Below are positions 1-5,392 of a DNA stretch of 7,480 bases, piece by piece. The translations under genes were made by a program, and so were the position numbers. The stretch is from Deltaproteobacteria bacterium (lineage in GTDB: Bacteria > Desulfobacterota > Desulfobaccia > Desulfobaccales > 0-14-0-80-60-11): assembly GCA_021817645.1 (NCBI GenBank), contig JAKAGH010000156.1, forward strand, positions 1-7,480. Reading direction: 5' to 3'. Position 1 is the stretch's first letter, and the number at the start of each line of letters is the position of its first letter. The notes under the pieces were generated by a model. That model saw only the letters and a program-made list of their open reading frames with translations. It had not been told where the DNA came from and did not search any database.

Positions 1-299
1 ATCTGCACGAAAAAGGGTTCCAGGGGTGCCATGTAATTGAGCCGGTGGGGTGTAACCTGGGGAGGCTGGACCTTAATGCCGAGGCTCTCGAGCGGCGGGA
101 ACTTTTTTGTCGCCCAGGTGGCTATCTCATATTTCCATTTTTGGGTGAGAGAAGGCTCCCTCAGGGGCTTTTGGATGAAGCGCTCCACCGTTGAGGTCAA
201 AGGCCAGGCCACGGCCATGCCGATGACCAGGGCCACGATCATCACGATCAGGCGCTTACGCAGCTCCTGGAGATGTTCTAAAAAAGACATCTCGGTCAA
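1..299 (-). CDS. tatC: Sec-independent (twin-arginine) protein translocase subunit TatC, N-terminal part, cut by window edge
   Basis: TatC is the polytopic inner-membrane receptor of the Tat pathway, which exports folded proteins carrying twin-arginine signal peptides. Seen: reading leftwards from ATG at 290, the protein begins with the hallmark FLEHLQELRKRLI, followed by a first hydrophobic helix (about residues 13-32) and a periplasmic stretch ending in APLEPFFVQ. This matches the conserved TatC order of an N-terminal (L)xHLxELRKRL and a P.E.F segment before helix 2. The frame is open to position 1, so about 96-99 residues are present and the rest of the usual ~240-260 is missing. I prefer TTG at 299 as the start, because a GGGGAGG ribosome site (312-306 region) lies 10 nt upstream of it but 19 nt upstream of the ATG at 290. 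That site sits inside the end of the preceding small gene, implying translational coupling. The start choice is uncertain; the family call is firm. Confidence 0.9.
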   Translation of the reverse strand, partial: MTEMSFLEHLQELRKRLIVMIVALVIGMAVAWPLTSTVERFIQKPLREPSLTQKWKYEIATWATKKFPPLESLGIKVQPPQVTPHRLNYMAPLEPFFVQ

Positions 300-303
300 G
301 ACT

Positions 304-495
304 TCAGATCCTCCCCTCAGGCTTTTGACCATCCTGAGGCAACAGCCACCCTACCCCATAAACCGCGGCGGTAGCCAGCAGGGTCAAACCCACCAGAACA
401 GCCGGGCTCTTGTCCATCTCCAGGACCCGGATCAGGCCCATGGCGGCTAATAGACCCAGAAATACGCGCAGAACTAGACCATAAAGAACCTTCAT
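304..495 (-). CDS. Small two-helix inner-membrane protein of unknown function, upstream of tatC
   Basis: This is a 63-residue protein that I do not recognise. Seen: two predicted transmembrane segments (about residues 4-24 and 31-51) joined by a short charged turn (RVLEMDKSP), then a polar tail (QDGQKPEGRI). The layout loosely recalls AtpI/AtpZ-like or other two-helix accessory proteins, but no diagnostic motif is present, so no function is assigned. It has no Shine-Dalgarno sequence before the ATG at 495; a well-formed sigma70-like promoter ends only 9 nt upstream, consistent with a leaderless or nearly leaderless transcript. Its last codons contain the ribosome-binding site of tatC, and only 4 nt separate the stop from the preferred tatC start, so the two genes very likely form an operon. 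Reality of the gene is supported by this spacing, the promoter position and a plausible membrane sequence, but it is short. Confidence 0.65.
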   Translation of the reverse strand: MKVLYGLVLRVFLGLLAAMGLIRVLEMDKSPAVLVGLTLLATAAVYGVGWLLPQDGQKPEGRI

Positions 496-504
496 TTCAT
501 AACA

Positions 505-533
505 ATTGTAATGTACTGCGCTAGGAAAGGCAA
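505..533 (-). promoter_or_regulatory. Sigma70-type promoter for the small membrane gene and tatC
   Basis: On the minus strand there is a -35-like TTGCCT (533-528), a 17-nt spacer, and a -10-like TACAAT (510-505). Each hexamer differs from consensus at one or two positions and the spacing is optimal. The -10 box ends 9 nt before the ATG at 495, so transcription would start at or within a few bases of the start codon. This is inferred from sequence only. Confidence 0.55.
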
Positions 534-642
534 TGTCCGGATATGAGAAGGGCCGATGATGGGAGGACTAGAAGCCAATTCAAAACCGATTTTTAAAGTC
601 GTTTTGTTTCAGCAGGATAAGGTTATACCGGGGAAAAAATCC

Positions 643-723
643 TCCCCCCTTTTCTAAAGGGGGGCAGGGGGGATTAGGTACGCGCCCGATAATCCCCCTA
701 AATCCCCCTTTAGGAAAGGGGGA
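643..723. repeat. Paired GC-rich palindromes in inverted orientation (REP/MITE-like dispersed repeat)
   Basis: Two 33-bp arms (643-675 and 691-723) face each other across a 15-bp spacer (676-690). Each arm is itself a hairpin. The left one is a perfect 9-bp stem with a 3-nt loop (CCCCCCTTT / AAAGGGGGG, 644-664). The right one is also a perfect 9-bp stem with a 3-nt loop (TCCCCCTTT / AAAGGGGGA, 703-723). Each hairpin is followed by a further G- or C-run ending in AATCCCCC/GGGGGATT. The right arm (AATCCCCCTAAATCCCCCTT) resembles short dispersed repeats I have seen in many unrelated bacterial genomes; that statement is from memory and not checked. The element could also act on transcripts from either side, but neither hairpin ends in a long T-run. 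Confidence 0.8.
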
Positions 724-790
724 CTTTAAAACCCCTGTCACCGAAATCTTTACTCGCCATCAACGAACTCGCGATGCGAGACAGGTTTTG

Positions 791-810
791 AAAAAGGCTC
801 TAATAGAGCC
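791..810 (-). terminator. Rho-independent terminator overlapping the stop codon of the DisA_N-like gene
   Basis: On the minus strand GGCTCT-ATT-AGAGCC forms a perfect 6-bp stem with a 3-nt loop (810-796), followed directly by TTTTT (795-791). The TAG stop codon (802-800) falls in the loop and the start of the 3' stem, so the gene's last codons double as its terminator. Stem length is modest, but the T-tract is in the right place. Confidence 0.75.
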
Positions 811-2347
811 GGCTCACCAGTTTGCCGTGGCGGTATAGAGAAATGTGGCCGTCCTGGGAGATGCAGATACCCACGATCCTGGGGCTCCAGGCGGTGAATT
901 CCTTAGTAACCTGATGGCGGATGCCGCTGCCTAAATCGTCTTTTTCCGGAGTCATTTTGACGCCGGTGGCTTTGAGGCGGGCGCGGAACTGGCAGGCTTC
1001 CAATTGATCGTTAAAGAGCAGCGCCCCGTCCGATTTGGCCAGCCCCAATAGGTGATGCAGCCAGCGCTCGTGGAGAGGTACGGGTTGCTCCAGGCGCACC
1101 TGGTTTTCCAGAGGGGTGCCCGCGGCCTCCAATTGCTCCTCGGTCAGGCCCAGCAGAAAAATACCTCCATGAGCGGCCCGGGCCACCATGGTCAACAAAG
1201 TCTTCAGCCTGGAGACCTCGGACGCATGGCTGCCGGGGCAAACCTCCTTGACCTGGCGCTCCAATTCCTGCCAGAAGACATCCTGAAACAGGGGGATATG
1301 GAGATGGCCGTGGCGGTACTCCAGCAAGGCGAGGGGGATGCGGGGGCTCAGCCGGCCCTTGAGAGCCAGCCAGAAGCTGATGCGGCCCCGGTAGGAGACA
1401 GTGGCCAGGGGCAACACCGTATGCCAGGATCTCGCGGTGATCAGCTGCTGGTGGGTGCCCTTGGTGAGTTGCAGCAAACCGATGATCCGCCCCCGGTACA
1501 GCGCCAGGAAGGTGGTGCGGCCGTTGGCGTTCAATAAAAATTGTTTAATGGATTGCACCCCTTCATCCAGGGAGGCGTGATTATCTTCGTGGTACAGCAG
1601 CAGCCCGGGCCAGCGCTGCCGGTAGTATTCCAGGGACCGGGCCGCGGAGAGGATGGCAAAGCCGGTGAAGAGGCGCTCTCCTTCGATGGAGTAGTAGAGC
1701 AGCCGCTTGAACAGGCGCCAGGCCCGGATCACCGCTTCTTCCCTGCCGGTTCCGGGGAATTCGCAACGCCGCAGGTCCGCGGCGCTGTGGAGCATGGAGC
1801 CGATGTAAGGATTGTCCTGGGCGTCCAGTTTGATGGTGGCGCAGGGGGCCCACTCCAGGCTTTGCAGATACCCGGCCACCACCTGTTCCTCCAGGGAATA
1901 AGGGGTAAAGCCCAGGGCATCCAAATTGCCGCCGGGGGTGAGGGATAGTTGGTGCAAGGCCAGGCGCCCGAAAAGGATGCTGAGAAAACGGATGTGAAAG
2001 GGGGAAAGCAAAAAAGTCGTCTGCGGGGTGCGCAGCCAGATATCCACCTGCAGGCCTCCCACTTCCAGGCGGATCAGATGGGACAACCCTTCCAACTCCC
2101 GGATGGAAAGATTGGGATAGATGCTCCCTTTAAGTTCCACGGGCTGGCGCTGAAAATACAGGGCAAAACAGGGGAAGAGTTCCAAACCCTTGGCTTGCAG
2201 GGGCACCGCGTCCCGGGGATGCTCCTCCACCGCCATCACTTCGCACGTAGTGATGTCCTGAATCAGGCGCAAGACTTCGCTGGTAGTCACCAAAGAGCGG
2301 AGACGCTCCGCAAAAGACGCCGGGGCTGAGGATCGACCTTTGACCAT
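800..2347 (-). CDS. Uncharacterised protein with a C-terminal DisA_N/diadenylate-cyclase-like (DACN-type) domain
   Basis: This 515-residue soluble protein has no signal peptide and no clear membrane segment. Seen: the last ~125 residues carry the layout of the DisA_N (DAC) nucleotide-binding fold. There is an LAKSDGALLF strand with the DGA motif at 440-442, then a GSGIRHQ motif at 473-479 (the position of GxRHR in diadenylate cyclases), then the strands RIVGICISQDGHISLY and GKLV. Known: DAC enzymes make c-di-AMP from two ATP using DGA and RHR; related DACNx domains have been predicted to be nucleotide sensors. Inferred: this is either a divergent cyclase or a ligand-sensing relative. The first ~385 residues match nothing I recognise; they are mixed alpha/beta with repeated aromatic-rich stretches. 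ATG at 2347 is chosen because AGGGAG lies 6 nt upstream; the TTG further out (2383) sits inside a tandem repeat. It is monocistronic, with its own terminator. Confidence 0.8.
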   Translation of the reverse strand: MVKGRSSAPASFAERLRSLVTTSEVLRLIQDITTCEVMAVEEHPRDAVPLQAKGLELFPCFALYFQRQPVELKGSIYPNLSIRELEGLSHLIRLEVGGLQVDIWLRTPQTTFLLSPFHIRFLSILFGRLALHQLSLTPGGNLDALGFTPYSLEEQVVAGYLQSLEWAPCATIKLDAQDNPYIGSMLHSAADLRRCEFPGTGREEAVIRAWRLFKRLLYYSIEGERLFTGFAILSAARSLEYYRQRWPGLLLYHEDNHASLDEGVQSIKQFLLNANGRTTFLALYRGRIIGLLQLTKGTHQQLITARSWHTVLPLATVSYRGRISFWLALKGRLSPRIPLALLEYRHGHLHIPLFQDVFWQELERQVKEVCPGSHASEVSRLKTLLTMVARAAHGGIFLLGLTEEQLEAAGTPLENQVRLEQPVPLHERWLHHLLGLAKSDGALLFNDQLEACQFRARLKATGVKMTPEKDDLGSGIRHQVTKEFTAWSPRIVGICISQDGHISLYRHGKLVSRLY

Positions 2348-2350
2348 GAA

Positions 2351-2357
2351 GCTCCCT
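2351..2357 (-). promoter_or_regulatory. Ribosome-binding site deciding the start of the DisA_N-like gene
   Basis: AGGGAGC on the minus strand ends about 3-5 nt before the ATG at 2347. It supports this start over the longer reading frame, whose TTG at 2383 lies in the ACGCAAAG repeat. Confidence 0.65.
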
Positions 2358-2377
2358 GTTCCTAAAAGATTAATCTC

Positions 2378-2401
2378 ACGCAAAGACGCAAAGGCGCAAG
2401 G
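2378..2401. repeat. Short tandem repeat of an 8-bp unit (ACGCAAAG)
   Basis: Two exact copies of ACGCAAAG (2378-2385 and 2386-2393) are followed by a diverged copy GCGCAAGG (2394-2401); a partial unit ACGCAA recurs from about 2405. It lies directly in front of the DisA_N-like gene. From memory, TCACGCAAAGACGCAAAGG is a widely dispersed intergenic sequence in bacterial genomes; this was not checked. Confidence 0.75.
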
Positions 2402-2470
2402 TAAGACGCAACCATATAGAAATCAAAGGCATTATTTTCGCATCAAAATTGCTATAAAAACCAGGTGATT

Positions 2471-2636
2471 ATTGTAGGGTGGACACTGCCCACCGATTCC
2501 TTGACTGCTAGATTTTTCTAATTTATGGGTGCGTCAATGACTCATGAGCGAATGCCTTGAAGAATTCTAAGCAGGCAGCACAGGCTTTCCTGCCTGTGCG
2601 GATTAACGAGGCGGGCGAGGACGCCCGCCCTACAAT
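2471..2636. repeat. ~166-bp MITE-like element with inverted ends and three hairpins
   Basis: The outer ends are inverted copies: ATTGTAGGGTGG at 2471-2482 and, on the other strand, ATTGTAGGGCGG from 2636 inward. The similarity continues imperfectly to 2494 and 2610, giving terminal repeats of about 24 and 27 bp. Inside are three hairpins: GGTGG/CCACC (2478-2494), GCACAGGC/GCCTGTGC (2578-2599; 8-bp perfect stem, 6-nt loop) and GGCGGGCG/CGCCCGCC (2610-2629; 8-bp perfect stem, 4-nt loop). There is no coding capacity and no convincing target-site duplication. It may also slow or end transcription of the upstream deaminase operon, which has no other visible terminator. Confidence 0.7.
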
Positions 2637-2683
2637 TTATCCATCAGGCTATATTCACATTTTCGCAAGTAATGCGCCGGAGG

Positions 2684-4075
2684 TCAAGAGCGACCCAGAT
2701 TCCGGCTGAACGCGGCCAGGTCCCGGCTGCCCGTGCGGATGCGGCCGGCAATATCCGGCCACTTCAGGGTGGCCAGCTGCTGATCTTGCAGCAGCCAGCG
2801 TCCGGCCACCATCGCGTGGCGCACGTCCGCGGCCCGGGCGGCATAGGCCAGGTGGGAGTAAGGGTCAAACAGGGGAGTGAGGTGGGCCTGATCCAAATCC
2901 ATGATAATCAAGTCCGCGTCTTTGCCCGGGGTGAGGGTGCCGGTTCTCTCTTCCAGGCCCAGGACCCTGGCCCCTTCCCGGGTGGCCAGGGCCACGGCCT
3001 GGGCTGCGGGCAAAATCGTGGGGTCCTGCTGCCAGACCTTGTGCAACCGGGCCGCCAGGCTCATTTCTCCAAAAAGATCGAGATTGTTGTTGGACGCGGC
3101 CCCGTCGGTCCCCAGGCCCACCGGCACCCCCCGGGCCAGGAGGCCGGGAACGGGGGCCACCCCTGAGGCCAGCTTCAGATTACTCTCCGGGCAATGGCTG
3201 ACCTTGACCTGCCGCCAGGCTAAAAGGTCCTGGTCCTCCGGGGTGAGCCATACCCCGTGCGCCGCCACCGTGAGTTCGTCCAGCACTTCCAGGCCATCCA
3301 GGTAGGCCGCCGGGCCCAACCCGGTTTTTTGCCGCAATTCCTCCACTTCCTGGCGGGTTTCCGCCAGGTGGAGGAAAAAGGGGAGGTGCCGCTCCCGGGT
3401 CAGGGCCTTGCCTTGTTTCAGGGTTTCCGGCCCGCAGGTGTAAAGGGAATGGCAAAATATCGTGGAAGTTATCAGGTCCGGGGAAAAATCCCGGCCCGTG
3501 TCCACGAACGCCGCGGCCACCCGCAGGTTGTCCCGGGGATCGGGGACACCCGGCGCCGGGAAGTCCACCACCCCCTGAGCCGCCACCGTCCGCAGACCGG
3601 CCTCAGCCAGGGCCCGGCGCGCTTCGGTCTCATAAAAATAACTGTCCGCCACGGTGGTGACGCCGCCCCGGATGAGTTCCGCCGCGGCTAAAAGCGTCCC
3701 CCAGTAAACCTTGTCCCCATCGAGCCAGCCCGCTTCCAAGGGGAACATAAAATCATTCAGCCATTGGTGCAGGGGGAGATCGTCGGCCAGGCCCCGGAAC
3801 CAGACCATGGCTGCGTGGGTATGGGTGTTGACCAGGCCGGGAAGGACCAGACCGCCCCTGGCGTTCAGGGTCTGGCGGGCGCATGGCAAAGATTTGCAGG
3901 GAGGTCCGGGGCAGGAGGAGCTCCCCACCGCGGTGATTTTGCTCCCTTTAATGGCCACGAAGCCGTCGGCCAGGGGCGCGGCCCCGGGCTCCAGGGTGAG
4001 CACCAGGGCGTTGTGGATCAGGATATCCGCCTCACCGGGGAGGGTGACCGCGGGGTCTGGGAGGGGGGAGTTCAC
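2684..4075 (-). CDS. mtaD: 5-methylthioadenosine/S-adenosylhomocysteine deaminase (amidohydrolase family)
   Basis: This is a cytosolic zinc hydrolase that deaminates adenosine-type nucleosides (S-adenosylhomocysteine to S-inosylhomocysteine, methylthioadenosine to methylthioinosine), salvaging by-products of SAM use. Seen over 463 residues: an N-terminal beta-sandwich start (ADILIHNALVLTLEP), the metal pair HTH (85-87) followed by RGLADDLPLHQWL, a third histidine in CHSLYT (209), HLAE (H236, E239), AHGVWL (H273), HCPESNLKLASG (294-305), GTDGAASNNN with the metal aspartate D324, and a C-terminal GTLTPGKDADLIIMD segment. Length is slightly above the family's ~430-440. The GTG start at 4075 overlaps the stop of the HD-GYP gene as GTGA, so translation is probably coupled; its own ribosome site is weak. 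Odd points: CHSLYT replaces the usual PHxPYT-like motif, and a Cys/Pro-rich insert lies at 52-65. Substrate within the deaminase family (possibly 5'-deoxyadenosine too) cannot be fixed from sequence. Confidence 0.85.
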   Translation of the reverse strand: MNSPLPDPAVTLPGEADILIHNALVLTLEPGAAPLADGFVAIKGSKITAVGSSSCPGPPCKSLPCARQTLNARGGLVLPGLVNTHTHAAMVWFRGLADDLPLHQWLNDFMFPLEAGWLDGDKVYWGTLLAAAELIRGGVTTVADSYFYETEARRALAEAGLRTVAAQGVVDFPAPGVPDPRDNLRVAAAFVDTGRDFSPDLITSTIFCHSLYTCGPETLKQGKALTRERHLPFFLHLAETRQEVEELRQKTGLGPAAYLDGLEVLDELTVAAHGVWLTPEDQDLLAWRQVKVSHCPESNLKLASGVAPVPGLLARGVPVGLGTDGAASNNNLDLFGEMSLAARLHKVWQQDPTILPAAQAVALATREGARVLGLEERTGTLTPGKDADLIIMDLDQAHLTPLFDPYSHLAYAARAADVRHAMVAGRWLLQDQQLATLKWPDIAGRIRTGSRDLAAFSRNLGRS

Positions 4076-5313
4076 GGCCCTATATGACCTGGCGGTGTGG
4101 CCGCTGCTTCCTGGTATTTGCCTCTGATGGCTGCGATTACCTCACGAATGGCAAAAAACGCAGCCACCACCTCCGGGTCAAACTGCTTGCCCGCCTGTTC
4201 CTGAATCAAGGCCAGGGCCTCTTCCACCAGAAGAGATTCTTTGTAGACCCGTTTGGAGACCAGGGCGTCAAAGACGTCGGCCAGGGCGACGATCCGGGCA
4301 GCCAGAGGTATTTCTTCCCCCTGCTTGCCCGGGCCAAAATGGACCGATTCGGCAAAGATATTACCAATTTTGCCGGGATAGCCCCGGCCATCCCACCTTT
4401 CGTGATGATTCAGGGCGATTTCCGCGCTCATCACGTCCAGCTCTGAGGACCGGTTTTCAAAGAGCCGGGCGCCATAAATGGTGTGATACTTGATGATGGC
4501 GAATTCATCCCGTTCCAGCCTGCCCGGCTTCTTCAAAATCAGATCGGGAATGGCGATCTTCCCCAGGTCATGGAGCATCGCCGCGATCCGGATCAGGTCC
4601 CGGGTCTTGTTGATTTCCGCATCGGGAACGCTCCGGTTCAAGGCCCATTGGTGATAGATCTCCGCAGCATAAGCGCCGACCCGGTTGGCATGGGCCCCGG
4701 TTTCTTCGGGGTCCCGGAGTTCGCACATCCTGATCATGCGCAGGATCACTTCCCGGGTCAATTGGGCCCGTTCCACCGCGGCTGCGGCATTATTGGCAAA
4801 ATAACCCACCACCATCTGGTCGCGTGCAGTAAAAGGAATGGTTTCTCCTTTCCGGTCCAGGGCGTTAATGATCTGCATGACGCCCACGATCTTGTCCCGG
4901 CTGGTTTTCAGAGGCAGGACCAGAAGGGATTTGGTCCGATAGCCCGAGGCTTCGTCAAATGAATGATTAAAGGTGTAAGGCATGGACGGGTGAATCTCGT
5001 AAACATCGTCAATCAGGAGAGGCTCGCCGGTGCAGGCGACATAGCCGGCGATGGACCGGTTGTCCAGAGGCAGGGTTTGGCTGGTGTAAATATGCTTATG
5101 GCGAGCGGAGCTGAACAGCCGGTCGTTGTGGAGATAACTGAAATTAAGCATGCCGCTTTGCACCAGATAGATGGAACCGGCCTCTGCGGCCGTGAGCCGC
5201 CTGGCTTCCAACAAAACGGCATCCAGCAGGGCGTCCAGGTCCTTAAGTTGATGCAGCTCCTCCATGATGCTCAGGAGCTTTTGAAAGTCATCAGGTCTGT
5301 GACCGCGCACCAA
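4072..5313 (-). CDS. GAF domain-containing HD-GYP cyclic-dinucleotide phosphodiesterase
   Basis: This is a probable cytosolic response protein that hydrolyses c-di-GMP (some family members act on cGAMP). Seen over 413 residues: an N-terminal GAF sensor domain (about 10-182, with GYRTKSLLVLPL and IVGVMQIINA), a short linking helix, then an HD-GYP domain (about 188-395). The catalytic set is intact: H208 in GAHANRV, HDLGK (248-252), IPDLILKKPGRL, K275/H277, HHERWDG (303-309), GYP (311-313) and RIVALADVFDAL (340-351). There is no membrane segment or receiver domain, so input is via a small ligand or redox state at GAF. Between GYP and IPLAARI there are about 14 more residues than in compact members. 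The TTG at 5313 has AGGGAG 8 nt upstream; GTG at 5310 is the alternative. The 3' end overlaps the deaminase start by four bases. Confidence 0.9.
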   Translation of the reverse strand: MVRGHRPDDFQKLLSIMEELHQLKDLDALLDAVLLEARRLTAAEAGSIYLVQSGMLNFSYLHNDRLFSSARHKHIYTSQTLPLDNRSIAGYVACTGEPLLIDDVYEIHPSMPYTFNHSFDEASGYRTKSLLVLPLKTSRDKIVGVMQIINALDRKGETIPFTARDQMVVGYFANNAAAAVERAQLTREVILRMIRMCELRDPEETGAHANRVGAYAAEIYHQWALNRSVPDAEINKTRDLIRIAAMLHDLGKIAIPDLILKKPGRLERDEFAIIKYHTIYGARLFENRSSELDVMSAEIALNHHERWDGRGYPGKIGNIFAESVHFGPGKQGEEIPLAARIVALADVFDALVSKRVYKESLLVEEALALIQEQAGKQFDPEVVAAFFAIREVIAAIRGKYQEAAATPPGHIGP

Positions 5314-5347
5314 GTCCCCGGCTCCCTGGTCCTAGGTTTGGGGACAA

Positions 5348-5376
5348 GGGCCGGGAGGCCACTGGTCCTCCGGCCC
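5348..5376. other. Strong GC-rich hairpin between the transpeptidase and HD-GYP genes
   Basis: GGGCCGGGAGG (5348-5358) can pair with CCTCCGGCCC (5367-5376) around an 8-nt loop, with one bulged G. It lies 17 nt beyond the transpeptidase stop and 35 nt before the HD-GYP start. On the minus strand it is followed by TTGTCCCC, not a T-run, so it is not a textbook intrinsic terminator. It may be a weak terminator, an RNA-stability element or an attenuator between the two genes. Confidence 0.6.
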
Positions 5377-5392
5377 TCCCCTCAATCATCCC

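Larger units (their letters stand above)
496..799. other. Intergenic region between the small membrane gene and the DisA_N-like gene
   Basis: This 304-bp gap holds the promoter at 505-533, the paired palindrome at 643-723, a minor 5-bp hairpin (CTCGC/GCGAG, 768-780) and most of the terminator of the gene on its right. I see no credible open reading frame, tRNA or riboswitch in 534-642 or 724-767. Confidence 0.7.
2348..2683. other. Repeat-rich intergenic region
   Basis: This 336-bp non-coding stretch separates the deaminase gene from the DisA_N-like gene. From left to right it holds the ribosome site, the 8-bp tandem repeat (2378-2401), an AT-rich segment (about 2412-2470) that must contain any promoter for the DisA_N-like gene, though I cannot fix clear -35/-10 boxes, and the inverted-end element at 2471-2636. 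I see no reading frame worth calling. Confidence 0.7.

Noticed and set aside
37..450. 137-residue plus-strand frame at the left end
   Set aside because: It is antisense to tatC and the small membrane gene; the peptide has no domain, and the TatC signature on the other strand is decisive.
1052..2329. Three plus-strand frames end to end opposite the DisA_N-like gene
   Set aside because: They look like a run of genes, but the peptides are Gln/Gly/Pro-rich antisense translations. The minus-strand frame is continuous, has a ribosome site and terminator, and shows domain motifs.
2348..2383. N-terminal extension of the DisA_N-like protein from TTG 2383
   Set aside because: The TTG lies in the tandem repeat and has no ribosome site, while ATG 2347 has AGGGAG at good spacing.
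2471..2636. CRISPR array or tRNA-like origin for the hairpin cluster
   Set aside because: The three hairpins differ in sequence and spacing, so there is no repeat-spacer pattern, and no cloverleaf or anticodon arm can be drawn.
2672..3166. Plus-strand open frames opposite the deaminase gene
   Set aside because: They are shadow frames of a high-GC gene; the deaminase reading has all catalytic motifs and these have none.
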